Positions 21,783 to 32,605 of a DNA stretch of 64,000 bases are shown here, one piece after another. The DNA comes from Lampris incognitus. Taxonomy: Eukaryota; Chordata; Actinopteri; Lampriformes; Lampridae. The stretch lies in NCBI RefSeq assembly GCF_029633865.1, contig NC_079230.1:29204009-29268008 (forward strand), read 5' to 3'. Under the pieces are notes generated by a model. That model saw only the letters and a list, made by a program, of their open reading frames with translations, was not told where the DNA came from and searched no databases. Each line of letters opens with the position of its first letter. Position 1 is the first letter of the stretch. A program made the translations under genes and the position numbers.

Positions 21783-22392
21783 ACCTTCGTTAAATTCAGC
21801 TGACAAGAAAATAGTGCACACAAACCTTAGATAGATTGAAACATATTTAACTTCATTTCAGTACAGTCCCATTTTTTAGCCCACACCTTGAGATGAGCAA
21901 TCACTGTCTTAGTTTAGTAAACAATTGATGATTTGAGTTGGTAGCGAGTTCCAGTTTATTGCTACAACAGAATGACAGTTGACCGAACATATTTTAGTTT
22001 AAAATGAACCAACAGTTTTGTTAAAGTTAAAGGACAAAGAATGAAAATATTGTAGATGGGACAATCTAATGTATAAATATTGAATGTACAGTATAAAATT
22101 GAAATGTATCTTATTTTTTATTTTATTGTGATTAAACAGCTTCTTTGAATACAGCCCTGTGTGTGTCTCTCCTCACTGGCACAGGAGAGGCAGAAAATAC
22201 TCGAAAAAGAAAAGATCCAGCTTAGTTTTCATATTGTGGTAAATGACGGTAGGTGCTCGTGGTTGGTAGTCCAAACCATGTTTGCTGCTGGCCCCGGCTG
22301 CATTGATTTCCGATTGAGTAAGAAGGGGGCGTGGTTAAGTTCCCACCACTTGTTTTTTTTAAAATCCAAGATGGCCACGGCGTGAAATGGGC

Positions 22393-23481
22393 ATATACAG
22401 GACTACATAGACACACGAAGATATACAGAACTACTTAGACACACGAAGTTATAACGGATTACATACACACACGACGATATACAGGACTACATAGACACAC
22501 GAGGATATACAGGACTACATAGACACACGAGGATATACAGGACTACATAGACACACGAAGATATACAGGACTACAGAGACATACGAAGTTATAACGGATT
22601 ACATACACACACGAGGATATACAGGATTACATAGACACACGAAGATATACAGGACTACATAGAGACACGAAGTTATAACGGATTACATACACACACGAGG
22701 ATATACAGGACTACATAGACACACGAAGATATACAGGACTACATAGACACACGAAGTTATAACGGATTACATACACACACGACGATATACAGGACTACAT
22801 AGACACACGAAGATATAAAGGACTACAGAGACATACGAAGTTATAACGGATTACATACACACACGACGATATACAGGACTACATAGACACACTAAATATA
22901 CAGGACTACATAGACACACGAAGTTATAACGGATTACATACACACACGAGGATATACAGGACTACATAGACACACGAAGTTATAACGGATTACATACACA
23001 CACGACGATATACAGGACTACATAGACACACGAAGATATACAGGACTACATAGACACACAAGGATATACAGGACTACATAGACACACGAAGTTATAACGC
23101 ATTACATACACACACGAGGATAAACAGGACTACATAGACACACGAGGATATACAGGACTACATAGACACACGAAGTTATAACGGATTACATACACACACG
23201 AGGATATACAGGACTACATAGACACACGAGGATATACAGGACTACATAGACACACGAAGTTATAACGGATTACATACACACACGACGATATACAGGACTA
23301 CATAGACACACGAAGATATACAGGACTACATAGACACACGAAGTTATAACGGATTACATACACACACGACGATATACAGGACTACATAGACACACGAGGA
23401 TATACAGGACTACATAGACACACGAAGATATACAGGACTACATAGACACACGAAGATATACAGGACTACATAGACACACGA
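22393..23481. repeat. 28-bp minisatellite with two alternating unit types
   Basis: About 39 units of 28 bp. Type A reads ATACAGGACTACATAGACAC plus ACGARGAT, and type B reads TATAACGGATTACATACACA plus CACGASGAT. A and B mix in short runs (AAB, AB) along the array. It starts immediately at the right end of the ISL2EU element. No gene is seen inside. Confidence 0.9.
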
Positions 23482-23649
23482 TGGTAAGTGGTTTTCCCTT
23501 GTTTGGTTTGCCGACGTGATTTACTCCAGTCATGTGAATTCAAGACAGTCCAAGGGATGCTGCGGATTCGCGGCTGAATCTGAATTGGTTAGCTTCCCTG
23601 GTTATTCTGTAGTATATGAACACCATTATAAAAAGTATTTAGTACCTGA

Positions 23650-23830
23650 AGATGGCGGAGAAGAAGATGATGTTCGCCGCCATCGCTGCGCTGTGGGCTG
23701 CGCTGTGGGCCCAGAGACCGCGGCCTTGCCCGGAGCTGCGCCCGGGGAGGTAACGCCGAGGGCGGTTTGACAGGGCGCGGAAGCGGGGCAGGCTAAGCTA
23801 GCTGCTAGCCCACGCAGACCGGCAGTTCCG
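23650..23830 (-). repeat. GC-rich interspersed repeat family (call it R1), partial copy
   Basis: The reverse strand matches the module GCATGGGCTAGCAGCTAGCT / AGCCTGCCCCGCTTCCGCG found at 32.2 kb and 46.1-46.9 kb, plus CTCCGGGCAAGG and CCGCCATCTTC-type ends. It is not coding. Family not recognised; probably a non-autonomous transposon. Confidence 0.55.
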
Positions 23831-24156
23831 GTAACACCGAGGTGGGTTTGGCGGCGGTCTCGCCTGGCGTCGAAAGGTTTTTGTGACGTGGTCGCTGTCT
23901 GACTTTCTGTCAGTTTGGAGGAATCCGACGACGACTTTATAATTCAGTGTCCTTATTTCAATGGTGACGGTTACAGTCATACAATAGCTAGCTCCGCAGT
24001 AGCGACTCGTCTGAGCGCTAAACATAGCCTGACGATTATGTGGTTCCCCTGCGTCCTCATGCGTCAGATGGACCAATCAGCTTGCGGCTAACTTAACAGC
24101 CAATAGGAGTGCTTGTATCACATCCTTATAGACAAACGGGCTATTATATTCTAGAG

Positions 24157-24680
24157 CAGTGGTTCTCAACCTTTTTGGGGTCCTGGACCCCCTGCGTATT
24201 TTTGATCTACCCTGAGGAACCTTCCACCTGATCTTGGGGGAGGGGGGTTGCAATTTGATAGAAACAGTAGAAACTGAATTTAAAATTGCATTATAGCATT
24301 TATTCACTCTTTGGGGCAAAAATAAGAGCTTTCAGTTGTAACTTAGATATAGTTAACAAAACAGAATTCGTATGCAGTAACTTTCAGATATATGTAACAA
24401 CAGAATTTTTATGCAGTAACTTTTAACAATGCAAACGGGAGCGAGATCTATTATTAAAATACAATAAATTACACTTGTGAAACAGATGTAATTAGAGAAA
24501 AAAGTCCTGTTACCCTTTATAGTTTAGGTAGATAAAGGTCTCGGTCACATTTGAGTAAAATAATCCTATTTCTATAAATGTCATAGGATCTTTTTTTTAA
24601 ATATATTTTATTTTCACGGACCCCTTGCAATTACACCACGGACCACTAGGGGTCCGCGGACACCCGGTTGAGAAACACTG
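24157..24680. mobile_element. hAT-type MITE with perfect 8-bp duplication
   Basis: Ends are CAGTGGTTCTCAACC on the left and the complement of CAGTGTTTCTCAACC on the right. Both sides are flanked by TTCTAGAG (24,149-24,156 and 24,681-24,688). The 524-bp body is AT-rich and non-coding. The 8-bp duplication and CAGTG ends are diagnostic of hAT elements. It was inserted into an R1-type repeat region. Confidence 0.9.
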
Positions 24681-24719
24681 TTCTAGAGAATATTACAGTC
24701 GTCTGGAGGGCGGGGAGGT

Positions 24720-24850
24720 GTGTCAAGGGTGTCTGGCTGGGAGAGGTGGCGCTGGTTCGGCTGGGAGCGCTTGGTCTGATTCGTCCGGTTGCCACAGCAA
24801 CCACGCGGCCCCTGCCTGGAGCTGCGGACGAGGATGCATGAATGGAAAAT
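24720..24850 (-). repeat. R1 repeat family, partial copy
   Basis: The reverse strand contains CTCCAGGCAGGGGCC and AGCGCTCCCAGCCGAACCAG, parallel to the block at 32,270-32,360. Likely one R1 copy with the part at 23,650-23,830, separated by the hAT MITE and other sequence. Confidence 0.5.
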
Positions 24851-24863
24851 AGACCATGATGGA

Positions 24864-24909
<46 letters not shown>
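24864..24909. repeat. (AC)n microsatellite
   Basis: About 23 AC units without interruption. Confidence 0.97.
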
Positions 24910-24913
<4 letters not shown>

Positions 24914-25153
24914 TTGACTTATTGACAACAGCTGTAGATTACAGATACTTTACCAATTTATAGGAAAATACTTTTAGACTCAGTTTGGGTGTTATGGGGG
25001 AGACCGTGTGGTCACGTGACTTTGGCTTGAGCCGTTGTAACAGAAGAAAACCGTCTTTTAAAGGAAATGCTGCAGTCTGCAACTCATTACTGATAAATCA
25101 CCATATCATATGTTCCATCTACTGCAGCACATTTACTCTATGCTCACCTCATG

Positions 25154-25155
<2 letters not shown>

Positions 25156-25214
<59 letters not shown>

Positions 25215-25240
25215 CGCGTGCGCGCGTGCGCGCGTGCACA
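25156..25240. repeat. (TG)n / (CG)-rich microsatellite
   Basis: About 24 TG units passing into alternating CG/TG, an alternating purine-pyrimidine tract of more than 80 bp of the kind that can form Z-DNA. Confidence 0.95.
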
Positions 25241-25873
25241 TGCAAACTTCTCCATCATGGCCTATTTCCCATTCATGCAACATAATAATAATAATACGTG
25301 TTAATGTTATTAATAACGTTAATATATAATGTGTAATTAGTGTTAATAATAATAATAATAATAACAACAATAATAAATAGTGAGTTGAAGTCAACTGAAA
25401 CTTAAATGCCGCCGGTCCGATGTCTCCTACCATCGACTCTGCTCCTGATTAAAGCGACATTAGAGATTTGCAGAGCGTAACGCACATTGTGGTCGACAGC
25501 GTTTGTAGTATTCAGGTACTAAATACTTCCTCAGAGTATTCTGCCAAACACCGGGGGACATTACTGAAGATGCATCAAGACACCTGGTTGGCATGAAACA
25601 TGGCTGAGTGAAGCTGGACTGATGGTCCGTCTAGTCGTCTAGTGTGTTCACTCTGATGACTGCAAGATAAATAATCAGGGAAATCTGTCCTGGTGTCTGC
25701 AGTCTCCTACATGTTCAACATCACTTACCAACATGTGAAATGTCTTCTGTTGTGTGCCAGGCTAAATAGACAACTGACAGTCCAGTAATCTGACTTGGTT
25801 ATTCCAGAGTTGTTTCAGCTCTAAAGTAGTCTCAGTTCCTCATGGATCTTTTCTTTCTCTGCAGAGGGAAAAC

Positions 25874-28009
25874 ATGACAGGGAACACATTTACAGAGGCA
25901 TTTTCTCCACAGGAAGCTCGGCAGGGGAACCAGGATGGAGTCCACCAAATAAAAGTGAGGTTTTCCGTCCCCTCATCATGAGGTTCCCAAGAACTTTGAC
26001 ACCACAGTGAGTCTCAGCTTTTCATCAGCCTTTTGGACAACTCACACTTTTGTTCATACTGCTGTTTGGTTTAATGTCTGGTCATGTGTATATTAATCGA
26101 TGTTTCTGTTGTCTGTTGTTCTTCCCGCCAGTTGAGTCAGATGTCTGTGGGCCGTTTGAACATGGTAAGTTCACTTCACTTTACACCACGCAGAAAATCT
26201 TAATAGCCAAAGAAAACATCAACAGGTCAACAGGTGTTTAGAGTTTCAGATGAAGAACCATGTTTGTCTTGATGAGGTGGGAGCAGGTCTTTTGGGCTTC
26301 AGTGAATCATTTGATATCTCTATAGAGTTTTAACCTCCTGTATTCACAAAATGTGAGACCTGAAAACATCACATCTGCCAATGTAGTACAGCCTAGTATG
26401 TACATGGTTCTTCATCAGAATTAGACCAGACCAGTTTGGACATTTAAGCTAACTCATGGAAGACCAATCTAATGCTCATCATCCTTCTGTGATTGGCTGG
26501 CAGGGTTTACTACAGGAGCTGATGGGGATTCACATGGAGGTGGTAACTTTTGTCTCAGAGGTCATTAAGGAGACGTTCTTCCCCGCCCTCATCTGCTTCA
26601 TTCAAACCTATGGCCCTCTCTCCTCTAATGGGTAAGTTTCCCTTTTTTTGTTCCATCCCGCTGGACATGTTAAAACTCAGCTTTAGGGAACGAAAAACCC
26701 TTTTCTGATACTGAGGAACTTTTATAGAAGTTTGATCCTTCCATCATATTGATCCTTTTGAATGCTGATTCACTCTCTACCAGAGTAGAAATAGTTTGAC
26801 CATAGTAATCCAACTAGAAAATATTAATGTGCAGTCCTGAACTGCTGGTACTCTGAAATGGCCAAAAAAAATAAAAATAAAATAGTGTCACTATTTAAGT
26901 TTCCACACTCATGAGATAATTTAACAGAAAATTAGATAGAAACTGAGTGTTTCATAAGTGTGGGAGATCTCATTGTTGTCATTAAAACCATGTCATTAAT
27001 ATCAGGCTCTGGGGAGACAATGCTTTTTAACTCTTAACCATTTCCTTTTTATTCACAGTTCCCACAGATATTCCTCCAAGCCCCAACATGACTATTTTGG
27101 AATTAGCCGAGAGGATATCGTAAGGACCATGGTCAAGTCAAGTGTCGCCATGAAATGGTGGATTCGGAGAGCCAAGGGTTAATTTTCTCTGGTTTCATGT
27201 GCTCGGTGACTGAAGACGTAGTGAGGGATGTAAATTCAGCGATGTCTGAGGTCCTCCAGGCCCCTGCAGACCACACTTCAGCGGGGGAGCCACAAGTCTC
27301 TGATGATATCCGAGCGGTGGACATATTGGATGGTATTTCTGCCACCATGTACTCCTACCTGAAAAGACGACTTATAGGAGGGTATGAAAGTGTGGACAGC
27401 ATCTCATACACAGATGCGGCATCCCATGAACGTTGGCTGTTGTGCAGGAGAGCTGCGAAAAAGGGAAAACATCTCATCTCTGCGGCGGCCAAATACTGCA
27501 AAGGACTGGCACATAAGGGCACCACAGAAGAAGAGATGGAGGAGGAACTGCTGCAGGATTTATCAGAGCCGTCCTCTTCTGTCATTGTGGGTCAGTCCCA
27601 GCTGGACAGTTACACTAGCATGGTGATTGACCAGATGGGGATGGTACGTGAGGAGCAGATGTCAGTGAACAGAGATGACTGTGACATGTTGTCTCTGTCT
27701 GAGCCTCTGTTGGAGGAGCTTCTTGACCATGTGAGAATCACCATCTCCAGTCACTCTTCTGCCAGTCGGAACAAGACCAAGTGCGGTTTTCTGCATGCAC
27801 TCTTTTCAAAGGTGCGTCATCATTTCTTAAATGTTGAACAGAGCAGAACAGAATATCAATTTATGTGTCTCCTCTATGCAGCCTTCTTTGTGTCATATTC
27901 ATTCTTACGTGTTTCTAACAATGCACATATTATTTGATTGTCTTTTTTTCAGAGCTCCAAAAAATGCCAAGGAGAGAAGACGCGACGACACCGGTTCAGA
28001 TGGGCTTGA
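25874..28009 (+). CDS. Unrecognised multi-exon protein gene
   Basis: Five or six coding exons with good splice sites can be read. Exon a, 25,874-25,954 (MTGNTFTEAFSPQEARQGNQ..., donor GTGAGG). Exon b, 26,132-26,164 (LSQMSVGRLNM, 33 nt, donor GTAAGT). Exon c, 26,504-26,631 (GLLQELMGIHMEVVTFVSEV..., donor GTAAGT). Exon d from 27,059 (SHRYSSKPQHDYFGISREDI). Then a long frame to 27,811 (donor GTGCGT), and a last exon 27,953-28,009 with a basic tail (SSKKCQGEKTRRHRFRWA) and stop. Exon phases agree from a to d and from the long frame to the end. However, the frame entering at 27,059 closes with TAA at about 27,181, while the long frame (DILDGISATMYSYLKRRLIG region) is shifted. Either a short intron joins them (donor GTAAGG after REDI at 27,119, acceptor near 27,260) or the gene is frameshifted. 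No known domain recognised. Confidence 0.55.
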
Positions 28010-28580
28010 CAGAACTCATCCAGGGCTCCAGCAGGTGTGGCGTTGTCCGCTGAGTCCATTGTGGCCAGATTGTTCTGTTACGAACACTGGTGGGTGGGGA
28101 CGCAAGCGCAGGACAGACACAAATACAGACACACACAGTAGTGGTGGTTTGAAAGATGATAATGTATTTTGCAGAAGGGGAGGGGATGAGGATAATCTTC
28201 CGAGTGTGGCTGGCGTGAGCAGGAAGATGGCAGGCAGGTGAGCAAGAGTCCACGGAGGGTGAACAACAATCTGGCGATGCAGGATGAACTTGATGAGCTT
28301 GATGGAAGACAGCTGTGGCCAATCATCCAGGTGTGGCTACTCAGCCAGGAGAGGAGTGCCACGCTCATGCCACACACAACCACAGAGAGACAGACAGGAA
28401 AAGAGGGGGGGGGGACACTGCTGGGAAACGTAGGCTGTAACAGCATGTGCCTGAAGAAGAGACCTGAATGCACAAGGACTCTACAGTTGTTGACAACATC
28501 TGAACTTTACCGTCAATGCAAAAATAAAAATAAAAATAAACTCTCCGGCATTTAATTTGCTTTCAATCTTTTCTATATGC
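28010..28580. other. Non-coding, probable degraded interspersed repeat
   Basis: No gene seen. It includes AGCTGTGGCCAATCATCCAG and a G-run. The style resembles transposon spacer sequence such as that at 58,600-58,990, but no ends can be defined. Confidence 0.35.
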
Positions 28581-28589
28581 TGGTGCTTT

Positions 28590-29495
28590 TTTTTAAATTT
28601 ATATATGATATGAATACATTTTATTTGTGGGCGTCTTTCAGAGCACTCAAGGACACCTTACAGAACTCAGCTGAAAAAACAAGCAGCGCTGTGTCAGACA
28701 GCATAAAATCAAAACAAAGCAGGGTAGACAATAAAAAGTTAACACAACAGATAAGTATAAAATCATCTTCTGCACAAAACTCAATTAAGTGTGGATCAGA
28801 CTCAATATGCCAGTGTGAAAAGGTGGGTTTTGAGATTGGATGTGAAGGTTGAAAGAGAGTCAGTGTTGTGAAGGTCTTGTGGGAGAGAGGTCCATAGGCG
28901 GGGGCAGAACGACTGAAGGCTCTAGTCCCCATGGTAGTCCAGCGGGCCGATGGTGTAGTGAGTTGGAGAGCAGAAGAGGATCTGAGAGTACGGGAGGGCG
29001 TGTGGATATGAAGGAGTTCAGAAAGATATGAAGGAGCTGGGTTATTAAGGGCCTTAAAGGGGAGGAGCAGGATCTTGAAGTCAATACGGTATTTAACAGG
29101 GAGCCAGTGGAGCTGCTGAAGAACAGGAGTGATGTGATCTATGGAAGGAGTTCTGGTACTGATACGGGCAGCTGAATTCTGGACCAACTGAAGTTTATGA
29201 AGACACTTGAGGGGAAGACCAAAGAGGACAGAATTACAGTAGTCAATACGGGATGTAACCAGGGTGTGGGTGAGTATGGCGGTGCTGTTAGGTGTAAGTG
29301 ACGGGGGGAGACGATTAATATTAAGTTGGTGGAAGTATGCAGACCGAGTAACATTGTTGATGTGGGCTTCAAAAGATGACACCCAGACCCAATAGTCAAT
29401 AGTCAGAGAAAAACTACCAGGTTTAGCCAAAGTAGATTTACTACCTACTAGGAGTACCTCGGTTTTATCACTACTAAGTTTGGGGAACTGTTATG
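28590..29495 (-). mobile_element. L2/CR1-like LINE, 3' part
   Basis: The minus strand encodes the end of a reverse transcriptase: [55 protein letters not shown] and [20 protein letters not shown]. These blocks are typical of the carboxyl end of L2-like LINEs in fish. The upstream catalytic motifs are missing, so the copy is 5'-truncated, as is usual. The 3' end is near 28,600 (AAATAAAATGTATTCATA). The reading frame is open for about 260 codons, so the insertion is not very old. It follows the unknown gene directly, on the opposite strand. Confidence 0.8.
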
Positions 29496-29599
29496 AAAAC
29501 CAGGATTTTAATTTCTAATAACAAGGATAACAACACTATAACACAACAATCTTCAGGCATGTACACAAAGACTGACTCATACAGGGGAAATAAGAGGGG

Positions 29600-30362
29600 A
29601 TACGGTGCAACGGTGCAGAGCATATACCAGAGATGCTGCGATAGATGTTAGCAGGTTACTTACATACATGTCTGAGGGAGGTGGACATGACAGAGTGTAC
29701 CAGTACACATACAATGTACAGTACAGTATATACAACATGTACAGTAAAGTATATACAACATGGCTGGATTTATTGACAGTGTTAAGTGTTCATTTGATTG
29801 ACAGCCTGTGGAAAGAAACTGTAGCACCCGTTTCCTGAGTCTGGAGGTGTAGAAGTCCTGAATGGAGGGCAGGTTGACACCAATGATTTTCTCTGCAGAC
29901 CTCACTGTCTGTTGTAGTCTGTCCCTGTCCTGTTTGGTGGCTGATCCAAACCAGACAGTGATGGATGTGCAGAGGCCAGACTGGGTTATCGTAGAGCAGA
30001 GCTGAATCAGCAGTTCCTGAGGCAGGTTGAACTTCCTGAGCTGGCAGAGAAAGTACATCCTCTGCTGGGCCTTTTTGATGATTGTGTCTATGCTGGATGC
30101 CCACCTTAGGTCCCGGGAGATTGTGGAACCCAGAAATCTGTAGGTTTCTTCCCACAGACACCATGCTGTTGAGTGTGCTGGGGGGGGGGCAGTTTTGGGG
30201 GGCTCCTCCTGAAGTCCACTGTCATCTCCACTGTTCTGAGCGTGTTCAGCTCCAGGTTGTCATGGCTGATCAGCCTCTCGTCTATATGCAGACTTGTCAC
30301 CATCCCGGATAAGCCAATGATGGTTGTGTCATCCGCCAACTTCAGGAGCTTAAAAGACGGGT
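29600..30362 (-). mobile_element. Non-LTR retrotransposon fragment (reverse transcriptase end)
   Basis: The minus strand carries ADDTTIIGLSG (catalytic-region motif, ADD), LELNTLRTVEMTVDFRRSPP and then FLCQLRKFNLPQELLIQLCS and GSATKQDRDRLQQTVRSAEK. This is a common fish LINE family different from the neighbours. Several frame changes separate these pieces, so it is inactive. Confidence 0.7.
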
Positions 30363-30365
30363 CTG

Positions 30366-30693
30366 CTTGGCATCCTCCTCATCACATTCTTCATATATGT
30401 TATAATTCCTTTATAATTCTGTTATCCTCTTTCAGTGCTGTATTCTGTAAATTGTGTAAACACAACATCCATTGCACGTTGTCCATCTTGGGAGAGAGAT
30501 CCCTCCTCTGTTGCTCTCCCTGAGCTTTCTTCCTATTTTTTCTCCCCGTTAAAGTTTTTTTTTTTGTACGGAGGTGTTCCTTATCTGATGTGAGAGTCTA
30601 AGGACAGGATGTTGTGTTGCTGTAAAGCCCCCTGAGGCACATTTGTAGTGTGTGATACTGGGCTATACAAATGAAATTGACTTGATGTGACTT
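30366..30693 (+). mobile_element. L2-like LINE 3' untranslated tail
   Basis: GCATCCTCCTCATCACATTC to CTGGGCTATACAAATGAAAT, with ACAGGATGTTGTGTTGCTGT and AAAGCCCCCTGAGGCA inside. The same tail ends the LINE at 62,380-62,698, so both belong to one family. No coding part is attached here. Confidence 0.75.
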
Positions 30694-30695
30694 GA

Positions 30696-31390
30696 ATGAA
30701 AGTCAGTAGGAGCAAGATGGAATACATATGGGTGAACAAGAGGGAGGAGAGAACAATGGTGAGGATGCAAGGAGTAGAGGAGACGAAGGTGTATGAGTTT
30801 AAATACTTGGGGTCAACTGTCCAAAGTAACGGGGAGTGCAGAAGAGAGGTGAAGAAGAGGGTGCAGGCAGGGTGGAGTGGGTGGAGAAGAGTGTCAGGAG
30901 TGATGTGTTACAGAAGGGTACCAGCAAGAGTTAAAGGGAAGGTTTACAAGATGATAGTGAGACCAGCTATGTTGTATGGTTTGGAGACAGTGGCACTGAT
31001 GGAAAGACAGGAGGTGGAGCAGGAGGTGGCAGAGATGAAGATGATAAGATTTTCATTGGGAGTGATGAAGAAGGACAGGATTGGGAACGAGTATATTAGA
31101 GGGACAGCTCAGGTTGGACGGTTTGGAGACAAAGCAAGAGAGACAAGCTGGAGATGGTTTGGACATGTGTGGAGGAGAGATGCTGGGTATACTGGGAGAA
31201 GGATGCTGAATATGGAGCTGCCAGGGAAGAGGAGAAGAGGAAGGCCAAAGAGGAGGTTTATGGATGTGGGGAGGGAGGACATGCAGGTGGCTGGTGTGAC
31301 AGAGGAAGATGCAGAAGACAGGAGGAGATGGAAACGGATGATCCGCTGTGGCGACCCCTAGCGGGAGAAGCCAAAAGTCGTGATAGTAGC
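30696..31390 (+). mobile_element. RTE-like LINE, 3' part
   Basis: One open frame of about 220 codons: FKYLGSTVQSNGECRREVKK, PARVKGKVYKMIVRPAMLYG, RWFGHVWRRDAGYTGRRMLN, GRPKRRFMDVGREDMQVAGV, ending RRRWKRMIRCGDP just before GCGACCCCTAGCGGGAGAAG. This is the carboxyl end of a fish RTE/BovB-like reverse transcriptase. It begins downstream of the catalytic motifs and is 5'-truncated. The long frame suggests a recent copy. Confidence 0.75.
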
Positions 31391-31984
31391 AGTATAAAAA
31401 GAGATGCGGTTCACCACACGGACAATACGCAGCATGTAGTCATTAACCAGCCAGCAACCAAGTCGCGTGGCTCTCATGATGTAGAACATTGGACACATAT
31501 GTGGTTTGATTTCAGATGCAATCAATGGGTCCTTTCCAGACTACTATCTCGTCTTGAACTGAACTGAGTTTGTGAGAGTTGGGCTGGTCTTGAGAGTTGG
31601 GCTGGTCTTGCCAGGCCAGATGAGAGCAACCCTAAAGCCCCTTATTGTTGCTGTGCAGTTGGGCCATATATATTGCATTTTCGAATGTGCAGCCCAGTAA
31701 ACAATTTTCACATGCATTATTTTGTGGGATATAAAATGTACCACGATATTAAGTTAGATATTTTCTATTTGGGTTTAAAAATGGATTTGAATCGTATCAA
31801 AGTTGCGGCAACTATTGTTTCTGCCATGTTTTTAAACTTTCAGATAAATAGAAATTTCATTATATCTAATTATACTCTTGGAATCACAGTGTGAAGAATT
31901 AATGGGATAGCGATGCATACAACCGCCAGCAGATGGAGCTATTGTTCCATAATTGCATTTTTCAGTCTCGTCAGGAACACTTTG

Positions 31985-32478
31985 TCATTTCAGAAATGAA
32001 GCGAAATGCCGTTTCGCCCAGCCCACAGCAGTGCAGCACAGAGACAAACACACGTCCAAAAACTACAAGAATTACAAAAACACACATATCCAAACCGACA
32101 CATATATCCAAACCGACACACATATCCAAACTAAACAAAAAATCACTGTCCGAGGGAACGAACGCCAGCCAGAACGACTGTGGGAACTGCCAGTCTGCAT
32201 GGGCTAGCAGTTAGCTTAGCCTGCCCCGCTTCCGCGTCCTGTCAGACCGCCCTTTGTGTTTCCTCCTCGGGCGCAACTCCAGGCAGGGGCCGTGGTCCCT
32301 AGGCCCACCGGACGCAGCAGACCAAGCTCTCCCAGCCGATCCAGAGCCAGTTCTCCCAGCCGCCAAACGAAGGCAAAACTTAGACGCGGACGTGGACAAA
32401 GACACTTCATGGACGGTACTAGACGAGGCCGCTGCGAACGGGAATTCGCGCCGCCATCTTCAATGACACTACATTGAC
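31985..32478 (+). repeat. R1 repeat family, fullest single copy
   Basis: Runs from the CAGCCCACAGCAGTGCAGCA block through a run of CACATATCCAAACCGACACA units, the core GCATGGGCTAGCAGTTAGCT, then CTCCAGGCAGGGGCCGTGGT and a CCGCCATCTTCAATGACAC end. The same order of blocks is seen at 45.9-47.1 kb. No open frame spans it. Confidence 0.6.
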
Positions 32479-32530
32479 CATATTGTAACGTGCATGGATA
32501 AGTAGACACGCTGGCCGCTGGCTGGCGGGT

Positions 32531-32605
32531 GTGACCCTTTAGTCGAGCGGTTAGCGATGCCTCCTGCGATGCGGGCGATACGGGTTCGCTTCCCGGCCTC
32601 GGCTG
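32531..32605 (+). mobile_element. tRNA-like SINE head
   Basis: TTAGTCGAGCGGTTAGCGAT (A-box region) and ACGGGTTCGCTTCCCGGC (B box) are about 35 bp apart, as in tRNA-derived SINE promoters. It does not fold into a full tRNA with a matching acceptor stem, so it is not called a tRNA gene. Confidence 0.5.

Larger units (their letters stand above)
20279..22392 (+). mobile_element. ISL2EU-type DNA transposon with terminal inverted repeats
   Basis: Inverted repeats of about 75 bp lie at 20,279-20,354 and 22,317-22,392. Both begin GCCCATTTCACGCCG (reading inward) and include GGCCATCTTGGATTT and CCACGCCCCCTTCTTACT. The element carries a damaged THAP start and a DDE transposase of the DDE_Tnp_4 type, the combination known from ISL2EU (IS4EU) elements. 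The flanks suggest a 2-3 bp AT-rich target duplication (ATA). It sits directly after the Gypsy protease segment on the left and abuts the 28-bp minisatellite on the right. High similarity of its two ends suggests fairly recent activity. Confidence 0.82.

Noticed and set aside
22393-23481. CRISPR-like array
   Set aside because: Units are contiguous 28-bp repeats with no unique spacers, in a vertebrate genome.
28238-28555. Extra coding exon after the unknown gene
   Set aside because: The preceding exon already reaches a stop at 28,009, and this stretch looks like degraded repeat.
32531-32605. Genuine tRNA gene
   Set aside because: A and B boxes are present but no matching acceptor stem or terminator; read as a SINE head.
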